Origin: Phycisphaerales bacterium
GTDB lineage: Bacteria > Planctomycetota > Phycisphaerae > Phycisphaerales > UBA1924
Direction: 5' to 3'
NCBI GenBank assembly: GCA_028289195.1
Contig: JANQQR010000026.1
Coordinates: 1 to 64,000, forward strand
DNA: 64,000 nucleotides
In this document: positions 56,301-64,000 of the stretch, piece after piece
Position numbering within the stretch: position 1 is the stretch's first letter
Layout: every line of letters begins with the position of its first letter
Program-made: the position numbers and the translations under genes
The notes under the pieces: generated by a model
Told to the model about the DNA's origin: nothing
Databases searched by the model: none
The model's input: only the letters and a program-made list of their open reading frames with translations

Positions 56301-56933
56301 CACCCCGTCTTCGACCGACTGAAGAACCAGTGCAAGGGCGACGGGCTGCTCCAGCCGCGACTCGTGTACGGCTACTTCCCCGTCCAGTCGTCGGGCAACG
56401 ACCTGCTCGTCTTCGATCCCGATGATCATGATCGTGAGATCGAGCGCTTCACGTTCCCGCGCCAGGCAGGCAAGAAGCGCCTGTGCATCAGCGACTTCTT
56501 CCGCAGCGTGGAGTCCGGCGAGAAGGACGTCCTGGGGCTGAGCTGCGTGACGATGGGCCCGAAGGTGAGCGAGGTGGCCAAGCGCCTGTTCGAGGGCGAC
56601 GACTACACCGAGTACCTCTACCTCCACGGCATGGGCGTCGAGACCGCAGAGGCGCTGGCCGAGTTGTGGCACAAGCGGATGCGCGCAGAGCTGGGTATCT
56701 CCGGCGACGACTCCCCGAAGATCAAGGACCTGTTCCGCCAGCAGTACCGGGGCTCGCGCTACTCGCCGGGCTACCCAGCGTGCCCGGACATGAGCGACCA
56801 GGACATCATCTGGAGGTTGATCGATCCCACACGCATCGGCTGTGTGCTGACCGAGAACCACCAGATCGACCCGGAGCAGTCGACGAGCGCGTTCGTCGTG
56901 CACCACCCCGAGGCCAAGTACTTCAACGTCTGA
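53370..56933 (+). CDS. metH: Cobalamin-dependent methionine synthase
   Basis: A full-length 1187-residue enzyme with all four modules. The homocysteine domain (1-325) has zinc ligands Cys227 (NCATG) and Cys293-Cys294 (GGCCGTT). The methyltetrahydrofolate domain (about 335-600) includes RLNASGSRKFKRL and DINVDYAGRD. The cap and B12 domain (about 640-870) has the DVHDIGKN motif, whose His749 binds cobalt. The AdoMet reactivation domain (about 890-1187) has RYSPGYPACPD. It makes methionine from homocysteine. Regulation by the upstream dyad is likely. Confidence 0.98.
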   Translation: MPSAFAEHLRKRVLVLDGAMGTSIYEHDLDLETDYCGCENCTDILVRTRPDVIGEIHEEFLRVGADCVETDSFGANTLVLSEFDMAGDAYELSKLAAEVARDACDKHSTSDKPRFVMGSMGPGTKLVTLGNTTWDEMLASYKASALGLIDGGTDTFLIETCQDLHQVRCALTACMDALDERGKSHEDIPLMVSVTIEQMGTMLLGTSIEAAAAALKQFPILSLGLNCATGPTEMSEYIQWLGKHWGRHVTVYPNAGLPVLVEGRTEYPLKPGPFTEALEKFIEHDGVGLVGGCCGTTPEHIAQLAEMVGDRAPTARSVERQSPSVTSLFSPVDYRQENSFLIVGERLNASGSRKFKRLLEEENWDEIISLAREQVRDGSNVLDINVDYAGRDNARDMREIVHRVVRQVDAPLMLDSTQIATIEAGLKLSSGKCIINSANFEDGEEKFDQFCRLTKRFGAALVIGSIDEDPEAAMARTADRKFSIAKRAFERATQMHGLDPADIMFDPLVLPISTGMDDDRRSALELVEGTRRISQAFPECQITCGLSNCSFGLKPAARVVLNSVFLHELMEAGLTSAIVHASKIIPLAKIPEDQAGAALDLIYDRRAESAGGTGLPEGITDESFDPLQAFIELFKDVEDVASLSAHKGERTLEEQMRDHIIDGEKQGLETCLDEAMQTYAPLQIINEHLLDGMKTVGELFGSGQMQLPFVLQSAEVMKKAVAHLEPYMERVEGETKGSIVLATVKGDVHDIGKNLVDIILSNNGYTVHNIGIKQPLSNILEAWKDTEADAIGLSGLLVKSVNVMEENLKELNELGHTVPVILGGAALTRHYAEGYLRSTYDGSLYYGKDAFEGLRLMDLLTTGRTAEIDAEIDERTAKRTAAEEVVAQSRAKQATQQDEFAASKADGAGVAVLERSDIATDIGVPEAPFWGTRVVEGLDLDEIYPFINPVALFRGQWQFKKGAKSDDEYQAMLEDEVHPVFDRLKNQCKGDGLLQPRLVYGYFPVQSSGNDLLVFDPDDHDREIERFTFPRQAGKKRLCISDFFRSVESGEKDVLGLSCVTMGPKVSEVAKRLFEGDDYTEYLYLHGMGVETAEALAELWHKRMRAELGISGDDSPKIKDLFRQQYRGSRYSPGYPACPDMSDQDIIWRLIDPTRIGCVLTENHQIDPEQSTSAFVVHHPEAKYFNV

Positions 56934-56958
56934 GCGGACCGGCTCGTACCATTGGGGC

Positions 56959-57957
56959 ATGAGCAGGACCCTCGCCGGATTGATCGCGCTGGCGCTGTGC
57001 GCCTCTGTCGAAGCCCGCCCGCCCGTCGAACGCCCGCACCCCAAGCTGCGCGTCATCGGCACGGTGCAGGACGGGGGCCTGCCCCACACCGCCTGCAGGT
57101 GCGAGCGCTGCGAGTGGACACGGGCGGCGCCCGAGCGGGCGCGATACGTCGCGTCGCTCGCGCTGATCCTCCCCGACGCCGATCTCGCGGCGCCGCCCAA
57201 GGTGTTCCTCGTCGACTGCACGCCCGACCTCACCGAGCAGCTCGGTCTGCTCGGCGACACGATGCGCCCGGCAGGGCAGCTCTCCGGGCCGGTCGACCGC
57301 TCGCCGATCGACGGCGTCTTCCTCACCCACGCCCACATCGGCCACTACCTGGGACTCGCGCACCTGGGCTTCGAGGTCGTCCACACCCAGGGGGCGCTCA
57401 CGTACTGCACGCCCCGCATGGCGGAATTCCTGCGCACGAACGGGCCCTGGTCGCAGCTCGTGAAGTTTGGCAACATCGAGATCTCAGAGCTCGCGCCGGG
57501 CGCGACCGTCGAGATGGAGTGGGGGGTGCGCGTGACGCCGATTGCGGTGCCACACCGCGACGAATTCAGCGACACCGTGGCGTTCCGCTTCGCCGGACCG
57601 GAGCGCACGGTGCTGTACATGCCCGACACCGAGCCCTTCGAGCGCTGGCCGGAGGCGTACGGGAGCCTGGAGCGGATCCTGGACGACCCCGAGCATCCGG
57701 TTGACGTGTTCCTCGTCGACGCGACGTTCTATTCGCTCGATGAGTTGCCCAATCGCCACGTGAGCGCGATCGGGCACCCGCTCGTGGTCGACACGATGGA
57801 CCGGCTGCAGGATCGGGTGCGATCGGGCGATCTCGAGGTCTGGTTTACGCACCTGAACCACTCGAATCCCGCGCTCCTCCCCGACTCAGAGGAACTGGCC
57901 GAGATCCTCCGCCGCGGGTTCCGGGTTGCCCGGGAGATGCACGAGATCGGGCTCTAG
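56959..57957 (+). CDS. PqqB-like metallo-beta-lactamase-fold hydrolase, exported
   Basis: A 332-residue protein with a signal peptide (MSRTLAGLIALALCASVEA). VQDGGLPHTACRCERC (Cys46, 48, 51) resembles the N-terminal zinc knuckle of PqqB. The metal motif reads THAHIGH (124, 126, 129), with Gly128 where most MBL hydrolases have Asp; AVPHRDEFSDT and LDDP-type ligands follow, then FTHLNHSNP. The reaction is unknown. It lies 25 nt after metH and is likely cotranscribed. Confidence 0.78.
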   Translation: MSRTLAGLIALALCASVEARPPVERPHPKLRVIGTVQDGGLPHTACRCERCEWTRAAPERARYVASLALILPDADLAAPPKVFLVDCTPDLTEQLGLLGDTMRPAGQLSGPVDRSPIDGVFLTHAHIGHYLGLAHLGFEVVHTQGALTYCTPRMAEFLRTNGPWSQLVKFGNIEISELAPGATVEMEWGVRVTPIAVPHRDEFSDTVAFRFAGPERTVLYMPDTEPFERWPEAYGSLERILDDPEHPVDVFLVDATFYSLDELPNRHVSAIGHPLVVDTMDRLQDRVRSGDLEVWFTHLNHSNPALLPDSEELAEILRRGFRVAREMHEIGL

Positions 57958-57978
57958 CAAGTCGCAAGCGGCGGCGGG

Positions 57979-60234
57979 TCAATGAGAGATGTTGTCCCAC
58001 GGGCCGGCGACGGCCGCACCCGTCGGCGGCAGTGCGTTCTGATTGTTGCCGTTGACGTCGTTGAGCTGCGGGCCGCCGTTGAGGGCAAAGGTGTTCCGGA
58101 CCACCACGTTACGGTTGTCGTCCATCGTGACGCCGTGGCCGCCGTTCTGGGTGATTGCGTTGCCCTCGATCCGGCAGCCCTCGAACACGCGGATCCCCGC
58201 CTCCGTCCCGACGCCGTCGCCGTTGTCGGTCACCATGTTGTCGATGATGTGGCACTGGTTGTCAGCGTAGATCCCGTGATTGCCGTTGATCCGGATCGTG
58301 CAGCCGTTGATCTTGGTGCGCGAGAACGCGCTGATCCCGCGATCGCCGTTCTTGTCGACGGTGCACCGCGCGATCGTGACACCCTGGCCGGTGGTCACGA
58401 TGCCGTGGACGCTGTTGGCGCTCACCACGCAGTCGAGGACCGACGCGCCCTCGGGCACCACAAGCCCCGAGAGCGAATTCTCACCGATGGCACACGAACG
58501 CACGATCGAGCCGCTCACGCCGGAATTGAAGGGGTCTTCGATGAACACGCCCCCGCCGGAGTTCATGTTCGCGACGCAGTCGTTCAGGATGAAAGCGCCG
58601 TTGTCGCCACCGAAGCCGAGCTTGAAGCCGATATCCTGATTCTCGGTCGCCCTGCAGGTTTCATATGTAACCTGGCCGATCCCCTCGAACCCGGCGCCCG
58701 CGCAGCCCGTCGCCTCACAGCTGATGAACGTGCAGTCGTAGCGGACGTTGAACCCATCGCCGCTCCCGGTCGTTCCGTCGGCGAGCGTATTCGCCGCCTT
58801 GCACGCTTCGAACGACGAGTCCTGGTTCGCCTCGAAGCCCGTGCCCCGATCGACGCGCGACACGCACCGCACGACGCGCGACGTGCTGCCCACGGAATAG
58901 CCCTCCGCACCGTTCGACGAGCTCGAGCATCCCTCGAGCACCGATGCGTTGGTCGCGAACCCTCTCTGCCCGTTCGAGATCGCGGCGCAGTCGACGAATC
59001 GCGTCTCGCCCGACGAGATGAACCCGTCCGTCCCGTTTCCCTGCCCGAGGCTCCCCCGAACGGTCGAGCCTCCGGGCGCCAGCACGCCGACCGTCCCGTT
59101 GCCCTCGGCGATGCAGTCGATGATCGAGCAGCCGAGCCCGGACGGCGCAGCGGCGCTCGCACCCCCGACGATCCCCTGGAGTCCGTTGAAGCTGGCGCGG
59201 CACCCCGTGATCAGACCCTTGCTGCCGATCCAGAAACCCTGCGATCCGTTGTCGTTTGCAACGCACGCCTCGATGTGGGCGTCGACTCCGGCCTGGAGCC
59301 CGAGAAGCCCGTTGGACGACATCCGGCATCCCGACAGGACAACACTGTCGCCCGCGGTGATGCCGTTCTCCGTGTTCGCCAGCGCCGTGCAGTCGGACAC
59401 GATCGACGCGTCGCCGGTTCGGATCCCCTCGTACCCATTGAACGTGGCCTCGCACCGTTCGAGCACCATCTGCCCGAACGAGTACACGCCACGCCAATCG
59501 TTGCCCGTTGCGACGCAGTCCCGAACGACACTCCGAAGACCGACGACGATGCCTGATGCGGTGTTGTCCGAGGAGCGGCACCGGATCACCAGGCTGTCGC
59601 TGCCCGTCGAGATCCCGTCGGCCAGCACCGTCCCGTCGTGAAGGCCCATCACGATGCAGTCACTCACGATTGCCCCGTTCAACACATCGACCCCCGAACC
59701 GGCGTTGAAAAGCGAGACGCACCGCGAGACCCGGCAATTGAACCCACCCCGGATGCCATCGGACCGGCATTCCGAGACGTACAGGTCTTCGAACTCGCTC
59801 GAGAGGCAGAAGAACGAAGCGCTGAACACACCGTGTTCCCAGTGGCGCAGGTTGCCGTTGGACACTTTCAGGGCGAGGCCGGACGGCGAGCCGAGCACGG
59901 CTATCCCGTCGAGCGAATCAGACGCCCCGACGAGCGAGAACCCGTTGAGGTCGATCGTGACGTTGTCGGCGTTGATCCCGATCCCGTTCTTGCCGCTCTC
60001 CCCGGCGAGGTTGCCCGTCAGGTAGTAAGAGCCGGATTGATCGATGTGGTAGGTGTTCGTCGCGTTGCCGGGCGTCGTGTCGGGGCCGATCGGGATGCGC
60101 GGCTCGACGGTGTCGAGGTCCTTCATCGTCGGGGCGACCGGCCCCACCGGAGGAGCGAGCTCCCCGGCGCGAGCGCCGAATGCGACCACGAAGGCAATTG
60201 AGAATCCGGACAGCAGCGGGTGTGCGCAGCGCAT
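57979..60234 (-). CDS. Secreted right-handed beta-helix protein
   Basis: A 751-residue exported protein. The start at 60234 follows AAGGGAGG and opens a signal peptide; the longer frame upstream is non-homologous. From about residue 90 onward it is a chain of roughly 22-residue beta-helix turns (DQSGSYYLTGNLAGES, NVTIDLNGFSLVG, and many C-x-S-x-N-G repeats such as CRASFNGLQGI), rich in Cys, Ser and Asn. Such solenoids often bind or cleave polysaccharides, but no pectate-lyase active site is visible. It lacks the 59-residue tag found at 25-33 kb. Confidence 0.78.
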   Translation of the reverse strand: MRCAHPLLSGFSIAFVVAFGARAGELAPPVGPVAPTMKDLDTVEPRIPIGPDTTPGNATNTYHIDQSGSYYLTGNLAGESGKNGIGINADNVTIDLNGFSLVGASDSLDGIAVLGSPSGLALKVSNGNLRHWEHGVFSASFFCLSSEFEDLYVSECRSDGIRGGFNCRVSRCVSLFNAGSGVDVLNGAIVSDCIVMGLHDGTVLADGISTGSDSLVIRCRSSDNTASGIVVGLRSVVRDCVATGNDWRGVYSFGQMVLERCEATFNGYEGIRTGDASIVSDCTALANTENGITAGDSVVLSGCRMSSNGLLGLQAGVDAHIEACVANDNGSQGFWIGSKGLITGCRASFNGLQGIVGGASAAAPSGLGCSIIDCIAEGNGTVGVLAPGGSTVRGSLGQGNGTDGFISSGETRFVDCAAISNGQRGFATNASVLEGCSSSSNGAEGYSVGSTSRVVRCVSRVDRGTGFEANQDSSFEACKAANTLADGTTGSGDGFNVRYDCTFISCEATGCAGAGFEGIGQVTYETCRATENQDIGFKLGFGGDNGAFILNDCVANMNSGGGVFIEDPFNSGVSGSIVRSCAIGENSLSGLVVPEGASVLDCVVSANSVHGIVTTGQGVTIARCTVDKNGDRGISAFSRTKINGCTIRINGNHGIYADNQCHIIDNMVTDNGDGVGTEAGIRVFEGCRIEGNAITQNGGHGVTMDDNRNVVVRNTFALNGGPQLNDVNGNNQNALPPTGAAVAGPWDNISH

Positions 60235-60418
60235 GGGGGCCTCCCTTTGAGAACGATCGAACGAATGCCCGCCGCCGGCTTCTGGGCCGTCGGCGGCCCT
60301 CCCCTGGTCGTGCGTCTTGTGGCGACGCCACACCCCAAGCGAGGGAGCCCGCCGGACCACGCCACCGCGTTTCGGTATTTCCGCCCGCCCGCCGCCGCGT
60401 GATATCTTGGCCCCCCTC

Positions 60419-61744
60419 ATGCCCGACGCTCAGGCCACCCAGTCGCCCCCGCAGGCGGTCGTCGACGACCTCCGCGCCCGGGATCAGATCCACCAGACGA
60501 CCGATGACGAGGCCATCGTCGCGCACCTCGCTTCGGCGCGGCGCCTCTACTGCGGGTTCGACCCCACGGCAGACTCGCTGACGATCGGCAACCTCGTTCC
60601 GATCATGCTCCTTCGGCGCTTCCGGATGTTCGGGCACGCGCCCGTCGTGCTCATGGGCGGCGCCACCGGGCGGATCGGCGACCCCTCCGGCAAGGACGCC
60701 GAACGCACCCTCCAGACCGAGGATCAGGTCGAGGCGAACATCGCCGCCCAACGCCTGATCTTCGAGCGCCTGCTCGGGGGCGAGGTCGAGATCGTCAACA
60801 ACTACGACTGGTTCCGCGAGATCGGCTTCATCGAGGCGCTGCGCGACTTCGGCAAGCACTTCAGCGTCAACGAGATGATCCGGCGCGACTCGGTCCGGAA
60901 CCGCCTCGAGCGCGAGGGACAGGGCATCAGCTTCACCGAGTTCAGCTACATGCTCCTGCAGGCCTACGACTTCCTCCACCTGTACCGCCGGAGCGGCGTC
61001 ACGCTCCAGTGCGCCGGCGCCGACCAGTGGGGCAACATCGTCAGCGGCGTCGACCTCATCCGGCGCGACCAGGGCCACGACGACGACGGCAAGCCGCTGT
61101 CGTTCGGCCTCACGGCGCCCCTCCTGACCAAGGCCGATGGCGGCAAGTTCGGGAAGACCGAATCCGGCGCGATCTGGCTCAGCCACAAGCGCCCGAGCGG
61201 CGAGCCGGGGACCTCCCCCTACGCCTACTACCAGTTCTGGCTCAACTCGACCGACGACGACGTGCGCAAGTACCTGCTGATCTTCTCCGATCGGTCGCCC
61301 GCCGAGATCAACGCGCTGTGCGACGCCCACCAGGCAGAGCCCCACAAGCGCGAAGCCCAGCGGGCGCTCGCGCGCGAGGCCACGGCGCTTCTGCACGGCG
61401 ACAGCGCGATGCAGCAGGCGGAAGATGCGGCCAGAGCGCTGTTTTCGGGCGACGTGGCCCACCTCGATCTTGAGACTCTTGATGAGGTGTTCGGCGCGGT
61501 CCCGGCGACGACGCACGCCAAGGCGCAGCTCGGAGCGGGCGTCGCCCTCGTTGACCTGCTCCCCGAGACGAGCCTGTGCAAGTCCAAGCGCGAGGCGCGC
61601 GAGCACCTGTCCAAGGGCGCGGTCAGCGTGAACGGCACGGTGCGCTCCGTGGATGACTCACTCACGACGGACGACCTGCTCCACGGATCGGTGGCCCTGC
61701 TGCGCCGGGGCAAGAAGGCGTGGCACGTGACGAGGTGGGGCTGA
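60419..61744 (+). CDS. tyrS: Tyrosyl-tRNA synthetase
   Basis: A 441-residue class I synthetase. YCGFDPTADSL (44-54) leads into the HIGH-motif position, which reads TIGN (55-58), so the first His is Thr and the last is Asn. The KMSKS-type motif is the normal KFGKT (with TESGAIWL), QCAGADQWGN binds tyrosine, and an S4 RNA-binding domain ends the protein (SKREAREHLSKGAVSVNG). It charges tRNA-Tyr. Other features are canonical, so it is probably active. TATCTT at 60403-60408 may be its -10 box. Confidence 0.95.
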   Translation: MPDAQATQSPPQAVVDDLRARDQIHQTTDDEAIVAHLASARRLYCGFDPTADSLTIGNLVPIMLLRRFRMFGHAPVVLMGGATGRIGDPSGKDAERTLQTEDQVEANIAAQRLIFERLLGGEVEIVNNYDWFREIGFIEALRDFGKHFSVNEMIRRDSVRNRLEREGQGISFTEFSYMLLQAYDFLHLYRRSGVTLQCAGADQWGNIVSGVDLIRRDQGHDDDGKPLSFGLTAPLLTKADGGKFGKTESGAIWLSHKRPSGEPGTSPYAYYQFWLNSTDDDVRKYLLIFSDRSPAEINALCDAHQAEPHKREAQRALAREATALLHGDSAMQQAEDAARALFSGDVAHLDLETLDEVFGAVPATTHAKAQLGAGVALVDLLPETSLCKSKREAREHLSKGAVSVNGTVRSVDDSLTTDDLLHGSVALLRRGKKAWHVTRWG

Positions 61745-61756
61745 AGGCGTCGCCGG

Positions 61757-64000
61757 TCACTCGCCCCGGATGAGCTTCGACGCCTCGTCGTACCAGTTGA
61801 TGATGATCTCGGCGTGGGTCGCCGGCGATTCGTTCTCGCCCGGAGCGATCGTCATGAATCTCCCGTCGGAGAGGAACGCCCCGAACCCCACGCTCCGTCT
61901 GGATTGGTCGTACGCGAGTCGCTCCGCTTCGCCGACCATCGGGCTGACGCCGGGAGTAACGGGATACGTGATGAACCCGTCATTCGTAATCACCGCGAGG
62001 CGCTGGATGTCCGAGGCCTGACCCGGCGCCGCGCTGTCTCGCGATGGACGGTTCCACCACGTCACGCCACGGGCGCCGCGGGTCGTCACCGGGATGGCTC
62101 GACCGAACGAACCGTCATCGTCGATGGTCCGCAGGTAGACCTCGCGCCGGCCGGTCTCGTCGCTCGTGTAGGCGAGCATCGTGCCGTCGGGCGAGTAGCC
62201 GCTCCACGTCTTGTTGGAGTCGTTGCCGAGAATCAGCCGGGGCGGTGAGGATCCGTCGGTGGGCGCCTCGTAGAGACGGGCCCCCTCCGGGCGCTCCCAC
62301 ATCAGGAGCACCCTGTTGCCGGAGGGGTGGAAATCGATCGGCGCGATGAGCCCCTCTTCAACCGGCTCGACGATCAGTCGTGGCTCGAACCGGCCGTCGA
62401 ACGACGCGATCTCCACGCCGGTGTCGCCTTCTTCGGCGATCATGTACGCGAACGAATCGTTGTCCGGCCCGAACACCGGGTAGTTCAGGTCGGCGACGCC
62501 CACCCCGCGGACGCGTCTCATCCGAGGCTCGTCGAGTTCCGACCCCCAGATTTCGTAGAGCTTCGTGGGGGCGACGACGACGGTCAGGATCCGCGATTGA
62601 TCCGGCGAGATCGACACGGTCTGGTCGAACGGCCGGGGCGCTCCGGGCCACACTTCGATCGAACCGTCGGCGCTCTGGAACTCGAGGCGGCGCTGGGCGC
62701 CCTGCTCGCCGCCGGGGGAGAAGACGATCGTTCCGTCGGCGCTTATCTCGAACGACGCGTCGTCGAACGGCGCGGGGGTACGCAGACCAGCGACGAGCTG
62801 TGCGGCGGAGCCGGCTTCGAGCGATTCGAGGTCGAACGGTGCGCCGTAGAGCACCGAGCCGCGCGTGAACAGGATCGAACCGTCGGGCCCGATCGCAGCG
62901 TCGCCGGCGTTCTCGATCACCGGGGTCACCGTGGCGGCGCCGGTATCGAGTACCGCGATGTCGTATTGGAACCCGCGCTCGCTGTATCGGAACAGCCGGC
63001 AGAGCGCCCGCTCGTCGTCGATCCGTCCGAGGATCAGGTCGAGGTCGCCTCCGTAGTCCCCGACATCGAGCGGCACGGGATCGGACATCGACCCGCTCTC
63101 GGCGTCGACGAATCTGACCTGGTTCGCGCGCCCGTCGGCGAACATGAACCGGTCGGGGCCAAGCCATGCGTAGGTGTACCCGGAGATGGCGACCGACTCG
63201 GGGAGGACGGCGATCGGGATCGGCGGCAGGTCGGTGCCTAGGGCGTGCTTGACGAGCTGCATTTGCGCCCCGTCCTGCCCGATCGGGACGATGAACGAGA
63301 CCCAATCGCCGCTCGGGTCGATCGCTGCGCCGCGTGCGCCGCGCGTCCACTCCAGAGGGGTTGATTCGTGCTCGTCGATCCTCCTGAGGAATCCGAGGAG
63401 AGCGCCACCCTCGCGGGGCGCGGCGGCGAACATCACGGTGCGCCCATCGGGGGAGATGGCCGGCGGCCGGACCAGAACATGCTCGGCGGGAGGCGCGACG
63501 GAGAGTCGCATGTGCGTGCCGTTCGTCGCGGGCTTGAACGTCCACGCCAGCGCCAGACCGGCCGCCAACGCGAGCGCGCCGACGATTCCCGTGAGCATCG
63601 GCGATCCAGAGCCTCGCCCCGAGTGCGAGTCTCCGGCCGGCGCGGGCTCCGATGCGGCGGCCTCCAGCTCGATGCGCACGTCCCCGAGGTCCTGGAATCG
63701 CCGCGCTTTGTCTCGCTCCAGGCAGCGCGCCAGCACCCGGCGCACATCGTGCGGGGTTCCGCTCGGCAGCACTCCGAGATCGGGGTCCTTGTGCAGGATC
63801 GCGCCGATCGAGTCCGTCACCGTCTCGCCCACGAACGGGCTCGCCCCTGTGAGCATCTCGTAGAGCACGACCCCGAACGACCAGATGTCGGTCCGCTTGT
63901 CGACGCGCCGCCCGCGGGCCTGCTCGGGAGACATGTATGCCGCGGTCCCGAGGATCACGCCGGGCGATGTCGGTGAGTGGACGGCAGGGGTCGTCAGCGT
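61757..64000 (-). CDS. Ser/Thr protein kinase fused to a TolB-like propeller, N-terminus missing
   Basis: About 747 residues are visible and the protein continues past the right end. The first residues hold the end of a Hanks-type kinase activation segment: GTAAYMSPEQARGRRVDKRT, then DIWSFGVVLYEMLTG. A membrane helix follows (LTGIVGALALAAGLALAWTF). The remaining 600 residues are a TolB/PD40 beta-propeller (PPAISPDGRTVMFA, SISPDQSRILTVV, GYSPDGTMLAYTSDETGRRE). This cytoplasmic kinase plus external propeller layout is common in planctomycetes and suggests a signalling receptor. Catalytic Lys and Asp lie outside the window. Confidence 0.88.
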   Translation of the reverse strand, partial: TLTTPAVHSPTSPGVILGTAAYMSPEQARGRRVDKRTDIWSFGVVLYEMLTGASPFVGETVTDSIGAILHKDPDLGVLPSGTPHDVRRVLARCLERDKARRFQDLGDVRIELEAAASEPAPAGDSHSGRGSGSPMLTGIVGALALAAGLALAWTFKPATNGTHMRLSVAPPAEHVLVRPPAISPDGRTVMFAAAPREGGALLGFLRRIDEHESTPLEWTRGARGAAIDPSGDWVSFIVPIGQDGAQMQLVKHALGTDLPPIPIAVLPESVAISGYTYAWLGPDRFMFADGRANQVRFVDAESGSMSDPVPLDVGDYGGDLDLILGRIDDERALCRLFRYSERGFQYDIAVLDTGAATVTPVIENAGDAAIGPDGSILFTRGSVLYGAPFDLESLEAGSAAQLVAGLRTPAPFDDASFEISADGTIVFSPGGEQGAQRRLEFQSADGSIEVWPGAPRPFDQTVSISPDQSRILTVVVAPTKLYEIWGSELDEPRMRRVRGVGVADLNYPVFGPDNDSFAYMIAEEGDTGVEIASFDGRFEPRLIVEPVEEGLIAPIDFHPSGNRVLLMWERPEGARLYEAPTDGSSPPRLILGNDSNKTWSGYSPDGTMLAYTSDETGRREVYLRTIDDDGSFGRAIPVTTRGARGVTWWNRPSRDSAAPGQASDIQRLAVITNDGFITYPVTPGVSPMVGEAERLAYDQSRRSVGFGAFLSDGRFMTIAPGENESPATHAEIIINWYDEASKLIRGE

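Noticed and set aside
60283..60300. GGGCCG...CGGCCC hairpin upstream of tyrS as a T-box or terminator
   Set aside because: It lacks a T-run and the T-box consensus; the short arms fit chance in this GC content.

Overview
The window is GC-rich and densely coded on both strands, with bacterial operon structure (ATGA/GTGA start-stop overlaps, Shine-Dalgarno sites, intrinsic terminators). The best taxonomic clue is a run of secreted proteins ending in a dockerin-like GDANGDL..VNFADVT..L..WN tag. Together with beta-helix and FG-GAP exoproteins, ECF sigma/anti-sigma pairs, a Ser/Thr kinase fused to a TolB-like propeller, and single subunits of large complexes lying far from their usual operons, this suggests a planctomycete of the Phycisphaerae type. 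This is inference from gene content; no rRNA or other marker confirms it.

Layout. 1-5,000: small conserved protein plus CusF-like lipoprotein, a cysteine-free family 4 uracil-DNA glycosylase, a LuxR-type regulator, a lipoprotein and a PPi-type phosphofructokinase. 5,000-9,000: a PadR repressor divergent from a double-aspartyl-protease/PDZ exoprotein, separated by a perfect 12+12 bp palindrome, then a planctomycete-type hypothetical and a DUF1569 protein. 9,100-17,700: an orphan atpD with its own terminator, bioY, a membrane protein, a Nif3-like protein, an S10 carboxypeptidase, an SRPBCC protein, an M42 peptidase and a degenerate RibBA (RibBX-like). 17,900-20,900: ECF sigma, anti-sigma and a PDZ/coiled-coil exoprotein, closed by a strong terminator. 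21,000-25,300: hisS, a Cys-rich protein, an orphan nuoG and an acetyltransferase.

25,400-35,400 is the accessory, cell-surface region: three tandem exoproteins (FG-GAP, metzincin plus pectin-lyase-like, FG-GAP) with the same 59-residue tag, then three minus-strand small secreted helical proteins, one ending in 20 aspartates. 35,500-39,800: a P1B-4 metal ATPase translationally coupled to mlaF and mlaD. 39,800-44,500: manC, ruvA, a PlsC-like acyltransferase, a ROK kinase and an agmatinase-like ureohydrolase. 44,500-46,600: SigK/RskA-type pair with a fasciclin protein. 46,800-53,200: lipoproteins, a medium-chain dehydrogenase lacking catalytic-zinc ligands, a Pmp3-like peptide, uppP and a NatAB-type exporter. 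53,300-64,000: metH behind an operator-like dyad, a PqqB-like hydrolase, a large beta-helix exoprotein, tyrS with a TIGN signature, and a truncated kinase/TolB protein.

No rRNA, tRNA, CRISPR array, insertion sequence or prophage was recognised. The recurrent oddity is that several family members have lost metal-ligand or signature residues (UDG, RibB/RibA, ROK kinase, MDR dehydrogenase, TyrRS). The clearest new regulatory elements are the PadR-side palindrome and the metH dyad.
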